64,000 bases of DNA from Diabrotica undecimpunctata (Eukaryota; Arthropoda; Insecta; Coleoptera; Chrysomelidae): positions 20,486,741 through 20,550,740 of the forward strand of contig NC_092805.1 in assembly GCF_040954645.1 (NCBI RefSeq), read 5' to 3'. The translations under genes and the position numbers were made by a program. A model generated the notes under the pieces. It saw nothing but the letters and a program-made list of their open reading frames with translations. It searched no databases and was not told the origin of the DNA. Shown one piece after another: positions 37,301-46,848 of the stretch (positions are counted from its first letter, which is position 1; the number at the start of each line of letters is the position of its first letter).

Positions 37301-40300
37301 AGTGTCTTCCGTGAGTCATATATTTTCCATGCAAGTATCTTAAAAAATAATATTTATCAACAACGTGTTATTGAAAGCTGTGTTTTAAACACAACCTTAC
37401 TGATCCTAGTAGTTAGAGGCGAATATTTGGAAAAAAAAGCGCCAAAATTTGTTGAGCGAAAATCTTGTCAAAATATTATTAACCAAATCTTAAGAATATG
37501 AACATGTGATGTTACTAGAACGTAAGAATAAGAAAAATCACACAACGCAAATATTAACACTTTATGTCTAGTGAAACTCGTTAATTAATAATTACCACTT
37601 ACATAAATTTACATCGATAACAATTCGCTGATACTAATGTCACTTACAAAACAATTAGCCGAAACTAATAATCAAAGGTTGCCATAGCGGGCTTATATAA
37701 GGACAAAGGGACGTTCTGGAATCACGTTAAAGGTTGCCTACCAACCCACAATTGTAACACTTTTACTCACCCTTGAAGTTTATGTTTAAAAGAATCAGCT
37801 TGCAGAATTGGCAATCAAATTGTTCTTTGTTATTTTTTGACCATATTCATTTTTTGTTGCTTATACATGAGTTTTAGTAGCGAATTATCCAAACCATGCG
37901 TTTTGAGTTTGCCGCCAAATGTTTTAGTTTATGGCCTGAACACGTGTGGCACTAGAAAGTCTCTCCCTACTTCTTATTATAATAAAATCCTATAGAGGTA
38001 TGCGTTGTGTTAATTAGTAAGTGCTGTCAAAATGTTTCTCAGTTCATCAGATAAACATACATGTATATCACATGTTCTTTTGCTGTGCTAATTTTGTTAA
38101 ATTGCAAACTATACCAAGTTTCAATTTATTGTTTTATACAACGTTAACTCTGAATGTCCAGTTTCGTAAGTTTTTTCATATTTTTAACATCATTGACTGC
38201 TACATGTCTTTGTAAGGTAACACACTTTTATTGTAACTTCTCTATGGATGTTTGGTTTCATATTGTTCTTTTTATATGAACTGATGATGCTTTCTGAGCA
38301 GAAAGCGAAACGTCTTCAATAAATAGATGAAGTAGCCACCTTCTTTGTCTTTTATTTCTCCACTTTGACCGAAAAACCCACCACTCTTCGAGTGTACCTT
38401 AGTTTATTTTGGATTGACGGTCGTACTCCTTTTCTCGATATAATATTATATATATAATAAAATATTTATTAATATTATTATTTATGTGATATGTTTTGTA
38501 TTATTTATTAAATGTTCATAATTATATTAGTCTTTTGTATTTCAAAATAATAATCTCAATAAATCACTGTATGATCCAGACCTGTCAATTTTGAAATACG
38601 TTTGTGTCATGTCCTCGGTAGTATAGTAGTCAGTATCCCCGCCTGTCACGCGGGAGACCGGGGTTCGATTCCCAGTCGGGGAGGACTTTTTTATTAATAT
38701 TATTACATGGTAAATTAAACATATATGCGTAAGTAGAAAAGTTATGTATATATTTGCCATTTTTAAATACCTACTTATGAATATTCCGTTTTAATTTGTA
38801 TTGTATTATTATATTGTATTATGTTGCACTATATTGTAGTGTATTTTTTTATGTATATTATTGCCATTTTTAAATAATTATGAATATTGCATTTTAATTT
38901 GTATTGTATTATTATATTAATAACAAAATAAACAATGAATTTTACTGCAGAGTATGTGTAAAAAAATTTTTGCATTCAACTCCTTTCATACATATATGAA
39001 AATAAAAATATACATTTTCATCAAAATATTGATTCAATCCTTCATTTACTATACTCCTATTACAGGTCAAAAGTTGTTTATTAATTGTTAGTAAGTTGTT
39101 ATTCATTCTGTTTCTCTTTCTGCTATGTCTTACCTATAGCATTACATATGTAATGATTGTGCAGATTGACTCCCAAATAAATTTGTAACGGCGAATGCGT
39201 GTATGGAAGTGTAACTTCCACCGGCAGTCCCACTGGACTTCCACATCCGTTTTTTTTGCTGATAGATGATCTCAAACTAGATATTGTTTTTTCACACAAG
39301 ATTTTAGTGACTTACGTGATTAGAAATAGATTCAAAAATAACATGCATAGTGATATTTTTGAATCTACAACTATTAATTCGATTTAAATAATATAAAAGA
39401 ATCAAGAAGTGTAGTTTTTATACATAAATAGTAGTCATTACTAATAATCTAAGTTTAACTTACACTCTTTCCCTTAATAGCTCAGTCCGATCCAACATGT
39501 TAAATGTAAAACATAAGCCGTCTTCAGTCAGCATTGGAGTGAACATATTATCACAACTCTCATTTAATAGGGTCCACTTACAAGAGAAGAATGAATCGTC
39601 AAACTGTGGTGCGATCTAAAATCAAATTTCTCTCAATAGTAATACAAAAGTGATTTTGCACATCTATCGGAAGATGTTCATGCTCAGTAACAAGTTTATC
39701 GTAGTAGTTTAAAATCCAAAATGAATTTGCGACTTACAATCGGTAACGGGATTGGATCGGCTAATAAATGAGTAGTAAAGTAAGAGATTGAACGTACGTC
39801 TGGGTGTCACCCATTGTCACCTCGGGGAAACAGTTAAGGGTCTAACCACCTTCTGTTGTCTCCGGGTGCTCTGTAGAGGGCTTCGAATATACTTGCCTTG
39901 AAAAAGGCAAGATATTTCTTACATGACAATTTCTTCGTCGAAATAAAACACCAAGTTAAGTTGAAACAATTCTCAGCCACAGAGTATGGAAAATAAATGC
40001 AGGAAGCAGAGCCCCGAGAGCACTAAGCTCTCGGAGAGCCCGTGAGGTATTGACTTGGCTGACCTGAAAATCGCTAATATTTATATGCGCTGTTCGAGCG
40101 ATAAATAGGGATTTCTAGGTCAAGAGCCAATGGAAAAATTCGAGGTGGGGCGATGCGCATCGAAATGCGTACGAGTCCACAGACTATGACATTCGATGAC
40201 ACCATTACATTGATCGCTACCGAAAGGTGATGAGGGGCTAGAAATCCAAAAAATACATACAGAAATTTGCTACAAATCTGTATAGAGCTACATCTCTTCT

Positions 40301-43300
40301 TCTTCTTCCTCCTTTTGGTTCAGGCGAGACGCGTTAATCTTCGGCACTTGGTCATAAGACCCATTTTCCATTGTTTAGGTACATATATGCAAAATTGCTT
40401 TTATTTACGTAGTGTCTTTTTCAAAAAAGCTATAAAGTTAAATAATGTTCCGCCAATTTTGAGACTGTACTATTTATTATAAGGGGATTTTGATACATGA
40501 TTTGGAAATCGAAGCTTTATTAAAGAATTTATTTTACAATGTATGTGGCATATTTTGCAGAAGATATTAAAAATAATTACATAACTGTTTGTTATAAATT
40601 GATTTCACCATTTTGTTATTTAAAAAAGTTACTTACATTCATAAGATATTCAATTGTCTTAAATTCTGTAACATTTTCCCCTGCTGTATATAAATGGTTA
40701 TCACAAATTAAACTACTATCCGAAAATCTTTTCATTCTAAAAAATATAAATAGATTTAGAAATAGTGATTGAAAATGATTCTAATTGAGTATTATACATT
40801 GAACATCAATTGAAACAGTGGTTCATTTGAACACTAAGTATTAAAAAGAGATTCTCTATTTCGGGTGATTTGTTTAACTGCAGCTTTAACTTTAAAAATT
40901 GTTATTGGTTCCTCTTCCCTCTCGTTTGTTTCGCTCACCTCATGTCTTTCGTCTTCCAGGTTTTTTTCTTTTTCTTCTATATTATATATCTGGTTAAAGT
41001 ATTCCCCCATCAACTTCATATGTTTCTTTGTTGTTAATAGATCGTCATTCAGAATTCTGCATTGGTTTGTTGTTGCCTTGAATTATTTCCAGTTGGAGTT
41101 AACTTCCTTATAGAATGTTGTGAATTCTTTCTCTGTGTTAAGGTTTTTAATGTATTTAAATAGCTCTTAGGCTAAGCTGTAGGCTACTAACGGGGTCATA
41201 GGTGGCTGATAGTGGAGGGCCTTTAGATATGAAGGTTGTAGCCGTACCCAGGTGCCGATATTCGGTCAGACTATACTGTACTGTGCTCTACAATCACAGT
41301 TAGGCTAAAGAGAATCTGTAAAAATCAGAAAACCTCTAAAATATCACTAAATGCACTTCAAGACCCATGCACACCCAAGAAATTAACAAGTTCCCCAAAA
41401 TTAGACTGATACCTACAACATAGATGATTGCAGGAAACAAATGAAAACGACAATAATCACTGCATCTCAAAAAATCTTCTAAGGAAACGAACAGTTAATA
41501 ATGACTGGATGACATAAGATATCTTAGATCTAATGGACATTCGGAGGCAGTACAAATCCATAAGCAGTGAAAAATACAATAAAATACATAAAGAAATCTG
41601 AAAAATAATTAAAGTAGCAAAACACCGGTGGCTTCAAGAATCCTATTTAAAGTTAGTATTGTTCTGAAGCTATTTTCTTGTGGCATGTTAAAGTAATTAC
41701 TATTTAAATGGGAATAAGCCACAATTAAACGTTAAAGTACGTTTATTGACGTTTCAATTTACTAATGTTTGTATTTCGAGAACGATTTCCGAAGTGGAAA
41801 TAGAAACGTCAATTAACGTACTTTAACCTTTTATTGTGGCTTATTCCCATTTAAATAGTAATCCCATTTAAAAATTGAGAAACTTGAGCAACGACACGAC
41901 AGTCTCCATTTGCATAAAAAAACTAAAATAATAGCAAAAGCAGAACTTTCCGGCAAAATATATTGCAAGGCTGTCGTGGTACATAATACAACTATTTAAA
42001 GATGACCAAAAAATCTACCAAGAAATAATATCTAACGAGATACAGGCCCACCGATTCCAATCGCAGAAGTTCACAACGCTATCGACTAAGTAAAATGAAG
42101 GAAAGCTTCTGGTACTGACGAAATACCTTCAAAATTGTTGCAACTATTAGATGAGAGTGTTGCTATTATCATCTCCTTCTTTAACAAGATCTTGCATCCA
42201 CAAATTATCAAACAACTGGTTAGAATCAATATTGATAACTATTCCGAAGAAAAGGAATGTCAGACAGTGTAGCGAATATCGACTTATCAGTTTATCGAGT
42301 CACACGCTCAAATTTTTTATGAAAGTATGGCATTGTCACATATATAATTTATTGAGAGGATAGCATAATTAGCAGTTTCGTTTCCGAAACGGTATGGGTA
42401 CTCGAGAAGCTCTTTTTTGCATACCAATACTCTTAATACCAATACCAATACTCAAGAGAGCATAGAATTTAAGCAAAATATTTACGTATGTTTTATAAAT
42501 TTCAAAAAAGCCTTTGATAGAATACCATACACATTTTAATATGAAAATATTTCACTTACTCTTCCGCAGTCATATTTTCGGGATACTGTATAAATTTATT
42601 GTATGCCTGTGTAAAATTATAAACTCTTTGTCGAGCTTTGGTTTCGGAACATATGGTTATTGCTGGAAAAGGAACTTGCCAAACTGGAGTGGGACTTCTA
42701 GCAAAGCTTACCAGAACTGGGGACTGGTCCCACTTTAGCCATGTTTTTATTATCAAATCCACGCACACATACAGTGAGATACAGAAAAGTATTACCCACC
42801 AGAACCTGAAAAGTAAATGTGAATGAGTTTCAGTAGGAATATTGGAAACTTCTTTTTGTTTGTATTTGAAGTTCTAGATACAACTATTATCTCTATATTT
42901 ATAAAGCTACCTTTTCGCTTTAGATCTCTTTTTTCTTTTATCTTTATTTATTTAACAATTTCTATTTCTTAAAGAAGTTACAGTACACAAAAGAAATACA
43001 CCCATAACATTAACGAATAATGAAGGTCATGCACTATCCCTAGAAGACGAAGTAATGGAGGAATGGGAAAACTACATTAAAGCATTATTTAAGGATGATC
43101 GAGGATCACTACCTAACTTAAGTGCAAATACAGGACCATCAATCTTAAACGCTGACGTGGAAAAAGCTATACACCAAGCCAAAAACAACAAAGCCAGTGG
43201 ACCAGATCAAATATACAGCGAATGGCTAAAATTACTCTCAAATGACAATATAAAAGAACTCACTGTACTTTTCAATCAAATATATGATACCAGTGAAATT

Positions 43301-45888
43301 CCATCGGACTGGCTAAAATCGATCTTTATTCCTCTACCTAAGAAACCAAACGTTAAAAAATGTAGCGATTGTAGACTCATTAGTTTAATGAGCCATGCCG
43401 TTAAAATACTGTTACATATTCTTCTAAACTGAATAAACAACAAGTGCGAAGAAATAATTAGTCAAGAGCAGTTCGGGTTCCGGAGATGCCTTGGAACTAG
43501 AGAAGCACTATTTTCTATGCAAACACTCCTTTAACGATGTTGGGAGGTAAGAAAACCCGTATATATGTGCTTAATTGATTTTGAAAAGGCATTTGATCGC
43601 GTTCGGCATACCAGACTAATTACCGCCTTGCAGAGCATCGAACTAGATGAGAAAGACATCAAACTTATTGCCAAACTTTACTGGAACCAAACAGCCATTA
43701 TTAATACCAACAACAGAGAATCAAAGCCAATCAGTATTGAACGAGGCGTAAGACAAGGCTGTATACTATCTCCCACCCTCTTTAACGTGTATTCTGAGAA
43801 TCTATTTAGGGAAGCTTTAAAAGATCAAAAAGGAATTATCATAGGAGGAGAAATAATTAACAATATACGGTACGCCGACGATACTGTGATTCTAGCTGAA
43901 AACATCGACGATCTGCAGGAGCTAATCAATAGAATTGACATGGAATGCACAAATTGGGGACTGTCGATAAATATCGATAAAACTAAATACATGGTGACCA
44001 GTAAAGTGGATATCGGCGCAATCCAACTGATATTAAACCAACAACCGCTGCAGAGAGTTCAGAGATTCAAATACCTTGGATGTTGGATTACCCAAAATCT
44101 AGATCCATCCTTCGAAATTCGATGTAGAATTGAACAGGCAAGAAACTCATTTCAAAAATTCAAGCCTCTATTATCCAATAACTTATTAAATTTGGAAATC
44201 CGTGAAAAGTTTACAAGATGTTACGTGTGGTCTGTACTTTTGTATGGATGTGAAACTTGGACTTTAAACGCCGATATCATGAATAAAATCGAGGCGTTTG
44301 AGATGTGGTTGTATCGAAGGATACTAAAAATTCCATGGACTAGCAGAACTAGAAACGAAGAAGTTCTTCGAAGAATGGGACATCAACGAACTCTATTAAA
44401 GCCGATACAAATTTTTATTGGCTTTTTTCAATCTTATCACTACAATCATTCTGCCAATGAAACTAGAATCACACAAATTGGTTAGTGTCTTAGCCGTATA
44501 CATGGCCATTACCGTGGGGAGCAAGAATTAGCCAACCACACTACCGTGGGGAGCAAAAAATACGCACACTACCTTGGAGAAACAATCAGCAACCACCCAT
44601 ACTACCTTAAATCGAGTGATGCATCAGAACATAATTTGAAACCCAGTTACCAACATGGGGATGAAAATTGCTATAATCTAGTCCAACAACCTCCCTTAAC
44701 CCAACCAACAACCACCAACAGCGGCTAACTTCCACAAATATCGGAACCCTTCCGGAGAACTGAACGACTCCCTCAGAACGAACTAAAGCGGAGTACTTTT
44801 TTATACTTTAATTATTTTATACTGGCAACCGGCAGAATCTTTGAGTCTCAGTTTAAAAATTTATTTTTGTTTCACATTCATAATAATTTGAATTCTGTTT
44901 GTTTTTATTTAATAAATAAATATACATTTACTATGACTTCGTAAGTTTTTTTTATTTCCTGTACCTTTCTGGGATTGGTGTGGGGAGAGAATGAACAGGG
45001 AACGAACCCAGGGCTGAACAGTCGGGCAGAGCATTATTCTGATGGATGGAACGGTGGGCGTTTTTCTCTTGAATATCCTTAGGGATATTCGAAGAATTTC
45101 TCCCCTCGTTTCTACCAGCCATATGGTATTGCTTAACGCCCTGGCCTTAATAACTTAAACATCTAAAAAAAAGTGATGACTTCGACCTGCAGTGATTGAA
45201 GGGACATCTGTTTGAAAAGATCTGAGAAACTTGAAAATAAAGCGTAGTCATCGGCGATATTACATATTTTTCTACATACTGTAGACTCACACATGTATGG
45301 GAACTAAAAAACGGCGTGGCTTGTACAGTATCGTCAATTGTTTTAAATTCAAGAAAAATTGTACCGCTAAAATACATAATACCATTGATAAATCGATTAA
45401 AAACTTTAACTTTTTAACCTTTAACCGTTTAAAAGTAAAAACACGAAAGTCAACCTCATAGAGATGCATGCAATCACAAAAGACAAACAACAAAAGAAAA
45501 TAAAAGAATTTTATACCGCAATAGTGTTCATTATAAAGCGCTTTAAGAATTATCACCTCAACCTTTTACTAGGCGACTTTAATACAAAAATAAGCAAAGA
45601 AAAAGTAACCAACTTCGCAATAAAATAGCATAATAATTAAACTATAGAATCCATTTACCTTTCACAGGTGGTTCTTTCCTGCTCTCCCATATACTTAAAT
45701 CCATGGATACCCGTGTTACCAGTGAATTCTTGAAAATAATCGTATAAATTCTTACGAAATCCCGGAAACTTTCTTCTTGATTTCCTCATTGCTTTAAGGA
45801 GCTCCTTTTCTTTTTGTACTTCTTGTTCTTTTTGCTGAGCTGCGTTTTCCGCATCGGTACCATTGGATTCATTCTCATGAACTGTCAT
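22385..45888 (-). CDS. DEG/ENaC (pickpocket-type) sodium channel subunit, nine exons
   Basis: Exons (minus): 45888-45659, 42805-42560, 40736-40637, 39615-39464, 37338-37137, 32474-32204, 30637-30578, 28944-28755 and 22649-22385. They total 1716 nt for 571 aa; all introns are GT..AG and phases close without a break. The Lys/Glu-rich cytoplasmic N-terminus carries NTGIHGFKYM with the HG gating pair at 62-63. TM1 is about 78-97, followed by PVWQVPFPAITIC. The ectodomain has TEDGLCFTFN and a Cys cluster (360, 379, 383, 392, 394) and ends with CDCLPACTSLTY. TM2 is DFLASCGGILGLFTGFSFLS with the GFS filter at 526-528 and SIVEIVYF. The family forms trimeric amiloride-sensitive Na+ channels in sensory or epithelial membranes. 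Which ppk subgroup is not resolvable. Exon 6/7 joins as MPH where relatives have MPR. Confidence 0.93.
22870..24250 (-). pseudogene. LINE remnant (family E) in channel intron 8
   Basis: Minus-strand pieces in order: NNKAQDTDGIHVELIK (about 24110), WRESHIAPVHKK, FKSGLRQGDPLF (RT motif B, about 23610), KTKYMVVFKNR, VKEFKYMRV, then the tail MDRRYTDSE and WSPKKKMEGC near 22970. Many stops and shifts are present. It lies on the channel gene's own strand. Confidence 0.7.
24251..24773. other. unassigned intron DNA
   Basis: No domain found; open frames at 24555-25009 do not resemble known proteins apart from the next entry. Confidence 0.35.
24774..24884 (+). pseudogene. LINE endonuclease scrap
   Basis: The plus strand encodes QKLGNLIQDTQVYRGPDIGT and DHYLVKINI. 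The RG.D.G.DH.LV text is the last conserved motif of APE-type LINE endonucleases. Confidence 0.55.
24885..26330 (-). pseudogene. LINE RT (family B), nearly whole RT domain but broken
   Basis: Minus strand: GPDGITNELLKHGE (about 26200), FKKGDKK, LDEQGFRSGRFCVDAVFVLR, motif A LCFIDPTKAFDRIQVED (25860), motif B SGVRQGDSLNPLLFNIIMD (about 25640), a damaged motif C region, FSYLEIDITSYGDIEEEVRQ and LETTELKILR (about 25160). LDLKKAFD has become FIDPTKAFD. It sits in channel intron 8, same strand as the gene. Confidence 0.8.
26331..26594. other. intron DNA with a possible LINE linker; 11-bp target duplication at its end
   Basis: The plus-strand frame DLKQEWNHMKKIIYTESLVK weakly resembles LINE linker sequence. 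CTACAAAATCT at 26584-26594 is the left copy of the duplication around the next LINE. Confidence 0.35.
26595..28451 (-). mobile_element. LINE (family C), 5'-truncated, with 11-bp target duplication
   Basis: A 1.86-kb insertion on the minus strand, flanked by CTACAAAATCT at 26584-26594 and 28452-28462. In element sense its 3' end is an AAGAAGAAG-type tail. It encodes a long RT: KATGPDEINIEAIKLL, LTFIDYEKAFDNVKHD (motif A), KGVRQGCILSPMLFNLY (motif B), LRYADDTVIITD (motif C), FKYLGTTIND, LYGMETWTL, then IPWVDRVRNDDVLKRAG and RRGAGRKQLSWLRNIKEW. The frame is open over 370 codons (28075-26963), then shifts at a T7 run (26983-26989). One stop (28097) separates an upstream linker segment. This is a fairly young copy in channel intron 8. 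Confidence 0.9.
28960..29910. other. intron 7 DNA without recognised features
   Basis: AT-rich. The open frame at 29612-29836 is rich in K, N and F and resembles no family I know. AGTTATTAAAA at 29911-29921 starts the next LINE's duplication. Confidence 0.35.
29922..30390 (+). mobile_element. short 5'-truncated LINE (family C) with 11-bp target duplication
   Basis: A 469-bp insertion flanked by AGTTATTAAAA (29911-29921 and 30391-30401), ending in GAGAAGAAG. It codes only for the C-terminus: CYVFSVLLYGCESWTM, MYIYRRRLRISWVQRVANVE, a stop, then YLGYVLRDERYELLQVILEG, GKRSVGRRQNSWLKDLRRWF and the end AIWIANLRKE. It lies in channel intron 7, antisense to the gene. Confidence 0.88.
30845..31770 (-). 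pseudogene. piggyBac-like transposase 3' part in channel intron 6
   Basis: Minus strand from 31770: APIVYKNDKEMPRGESEQFT, VKWKDNKGVLMLSNALIEPE, VVKRWCKSEKHFIEVSK, DLALVNSWMEYIRDC, YIMDFLSFRIALGEFLIGGF, then the Cys-rich end CRLKACKSRSRIR and CNVYLCLSKNKNCFKAFH near 31150-31070. This is the part after the second catalytic Asp; a deletion removed the MGGVD block. TTAA at 30845-30848 followed by GGACCCTCACAATTGTG may be the terminal repeat, and CCCTCACAATTGTG recurs at about 30889. Confidence 0.72.
31775..31967 (+). pseudogene. Jockey-type LINE C-terminal scrap
   Basis: The plus strand encodes LKLVQNRILRNIINASGTPY and, after one stop, DVLELLDDQDIVRILKRTKP. It matches the Q...LR.I..A region and the last residues of Jockey-like polymerases. 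Confidence 0.6.
32505..33270. other. intron 5 DNA, nothing recognised
   Basis: AT-rich, no frame of note and no terminal repeats seen. Confidence 0.35.
33279..33608. repeat. three tandem copies of a 110-bp unit
   Basis: Units start at 33279, 33389 and 33499 and differ by only a few bases (for example TATATTATC versus TATAATATC). Each contains GTTCAAGTAAGTAATCACAG, which holds a textbook 5' splice site (CAA|GTAAGT). The near identity points to a recent duplication. Confidence 0.95.
33690..34370 (+). pseudogene. LINE RT C-terminal half (family G)
   Basis: KGLKMNFSKTKLMSNKDDKP, VDEYTYLGQNVKVST, a short break, MGWAAFERLSYVLKNKNIPQ, LRTKVFNSCILPVLTYGAQT, then the tail around 34210 (RPRGRLQMRWSDDIKRTAG when frames are followed). 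This is the thumb and C-terminal region of an RTE/BovB-like LINE. No YADD box is left. Confidence 0.75.
34430..35890 (+). pseudogene. pogo-like transposase, decayed
   Basis: ECARLLKVPKATLKQHFEEK (HTH), MSRYKEISLRQSEKTSMARA, GFSKERVDKFYELLRRICEK, then FNVDETGCSTVYQQCQKILA (first catalytic Asp). SISSGKRRVNTGVVCCASAT, GQLVPSMIIFKRKRF and LFVAWLNHFIEIVK are in an open stretch 34800-35258. After the stop, THTRLQPFDV and FAASMMSDSA remain. The second catalytic block is lost in the shift near 35258-35310. This subfamily differs from the copy at 0.7-1.9 kb. Confidence 0.83.
36232..36441. mobile_element. 210-bp hairpin MITE
   Basis: GGGTTGCCAGCTGTTAAAAA opens the left arm and its complement ends at 36441. 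Arms of about 70 bp pair well, including GCGCGCAACG/CGTTGCGCGC, and the whole unit would fold into one hairpin. No exact target duplication is visible. Confidence 0.82.
36590..36990 (+). pseudogene. Jockey-type LINE linker fragment
   Basis: TKDVDDAVQHLTTSIQKAAQ, AATPKSSYKQKPGSYPDYIN and KTNLNKARRQLKETPNEYKD match the region between endonuclease and RT in Jockey-like LINEs. Two stops. It lies in channel intron 5, antisense to the gene. Confidence 0.62.
37345..38270. other. intron 4 DNA, partly the upstream flank of a Penelope-like 3' end
   Basis: No GIY-YIG text is recognisable here, unlike the copy at 14.4 kb. The run-up to 38275 is probably its 3' non-coding part, by position only. Confidence 0.35.
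38271..38460 (+). mobile_element. Penelope-like element 3' end with hammerhead-like core B
   Basis: CTGATGA (38281-38287), stem II GCTTTC/GAAAGC (38289-38294 with 38301-38306), GAAA (38307-38310), then CGTCTTCAATAAA. TTGACCGAAAA at 38365 lies exactly as far from the GAAA (55 bases) as in the 15.3-kb copy, and TTCGAGTGTACC follows. A TA-rich stretch closes it at 38438-38460. The family match to the GIY-YIG-bearing copy is clear; ribozyme activity is inference. Confidence 0.6.
38612..38683 (+). tRNA. tRNA-Asp (GTC), possibly slightly decayed
   Basis: 72 nt with a near-complete clover-leaf. The acceptor stem pairs TCCTCGG with TCGGGGA with G73, and the anticodon arm CCGCC-TGTCACG-CGGGA reads GTC. 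B box GGTTCGATTCC is intact, and a T6 terminator sits at 38687-38692. Three weak points: a GG of the D loop reads AG (AGTAGTC instead of AGTGGTC), one T-stem pair is a G-A mismatch, and pair 7-66 is G-T. It lies in intron 4 of the channel gene on the opposite strand. It may be a working gene, a pseudogene, or the head of a SINE. Confidence 0.8.
38745..38930. repeat. AT-rich duplication of about 70 bp
   Basis: Two copies of a unit with TTGCCATTTTTAAATA and TTTTAATTTGTATTGTATTA begin near 38750 and 38861, spaced about 110 bases. Confidence 0.6.
39775..40262. other. GC-richer unidentified insert in channel intron 3
   Basis: Base composition rises clearly against the flanks. It contains a hairpin CCGAGAGC/GCTCTCGG near 40013-40034 and the text CACCTCGGGGAAACAGTTAA. 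No protein or terminal repeats are recognised. It could be part of an LTR or a SINE-like unit. Confidence 0.35.
40850..41110 (-). pseudogene. LINE linker/RT-N fragment
   Basis: The minus strand encodes HMKLMGEYFNQIYNIEEKEK, then EEEPITIFKVKAAVKQITRN. The W/GEYF..LYN and the AV..I..NR helix mark the region just before RT motif 1 of APE-type LINEs. Confidence 0.55.
41420..42540 (+). pseudogene. LINE (family C-like), linker to RT motif A, interrupted by a MITE
   Basis: DDWMT-like linker, LMDIRRQYKSISSEKYNKIH and VAKHRWLQES lie before the MITE at 41696-41862. After it come AEVHNAID, SGTDEIPSKLLQLLDESVAI and, finally, YVCFINFKKAFDRIPY (motif A), ending 20 bases from channel exon 2. Stops and shifts are abundant. 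It is antisense to the channel gene in intron 2. Confidence 0.7.
41696..41862. mobile_element. 167-bp inverted-repeat (MITE-like) element
   Basis: ATTACTATTTAAATGGGAAT opens it and its exact complement closes it. Arms of about 55-60 bp pair with few mismatches, including GACGTTTC/GAAACGTC, around a loop of about 45 bases. It sits in LINE sequence, so it came later. Confidence 0.85.
42960..44404 (+). pseudogene. LINE (family C), RT domain with two stops
   Basis: EEWENYIKALFKDDRG, NNKASGPDQIYSEWLKLL, KKCSDCRLISLMSHAVKIL, then TGA at 43430 (Arg expected). QFGFRRCLGTREALFSMQTL, TAA at about 43532 (Gln expected), MCLIDFEKAFDRVRHTRLI (motif A), ERGVRQGCILSPTLFNVYSE (motif B), NIRYADDTVILAEN (motif C), FKYLGCWITQNLDPSFEI, LLYGCETWTLN and RRILKIPWTSRTRNEEVLRR. 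It stops being LINE-like at about 44404 within the C-terminus. It lies in channel intron 1, antisense to the gene. Confidence 0.87.
44405..45445. other. unassigned channel intron 1 DNA
   Basis: It contains two imperfect direct copies of TACCGTGGGGAGCAA (44511 and 44551) and a GAACGGTGGGCG stretch. No protein family recognised. It may be the 3' region of another element joined to the truncated LINE. Confidence 0.35.
45450..45630 (+). pseudogene. LINE endonuclease scrap
   Basis: EFYTAIVFIIKRFKNYHLNL followed by LLGDFNTKISKEKV. GDFN.K is the second catalytic motif of APE-type endonucleases. Confidence 0.5.
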
Positions 45889-45899
45889 GATCTTCTTAT

Positions 45900-46848
45900 G
45901 ACGAAGATATAAAATAAAACAGTTAAAATATTGTGAGGAGACAAATTTTTAAGTAAACTATGTTGACATTTAAAATAAAATAAATTAATTAATTATTTAA
46001 GTAATCCTTATGTATCTTAGGTTATTCGATTAATGTTTTGTAATAGAATGTGGAACAATGAAAAATAAATGATTCAGTTCGTAATTTTCTACTCTTTGCA
46101 AAGTTTCAAACCAAATTTAAAAATTCTGATGTACAGGCTGCTAAATTTCAAATGTTAATTTTTTACAGAACGCACGTGGATTTTGATATAGGTAAAAAAG
46201 AGTGGCTCATTGTCCTTTTTAAGTGAAACACATGTAAAAGTATGATCTTGATCTAATTTTAGAGATTTACTACAAGTTATATACATGTCATTTACGTCAT
46301 ACATTCGTCGTTAAAATTATTCCAAACACATCATCTTTTGAATGCTGGATATCGACTGCTCTTTTACCTTCTGTATCGGATCCCACATTTTGTTTTTATA
46401 AGTACCTAGGTACTTGATTTCGTCTCCCTCTTAGTACTTAAAAATTGGTTCTTATGATGAGGGTTTATTTTATTTGGTAATCAAAATTCTTTCTCCAAAA
46501 AGGAGAAATTCTAAATGGTTTAATTCCTGCTTCTCTAATTATTTTACATCAAAAGTCATAAAAAACTATTTGTAGAGGACTGAAATCTGTATTAAAAACA
46601 AATGTTAAAATTGTTCTACGAATTAAACGTACTCCAAAATTTTTGCAAAACTATAATACATTTTTCAGGCCACCCCTAAAAGTCAGGCCACACATAATGC
46701 AAATTTAATGAAATGTACCTACTCTACTAAGATATTCGAATACACTCCAATTCAATTCCAGGTTATACAACAATTCAAAGAATTTCAATATAGTTTTACT
46801 GTGATCCTTATTTTTAAAAATAATTTATGATAATTTCCAAATACAAAA
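45900..46848. other. 5' flank of the channel gene; nothing firmly recognised
   Basis: This should hold the channel promoter (gene on the minus strand, ATG at 45888), but I cannot point to a TATA box or initiator with confidence. A minus-strand scrap near 46400 (DEIKYLGTYKNKMWDP) weakly recalls a LINE thumb. Confidence 0.35.
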
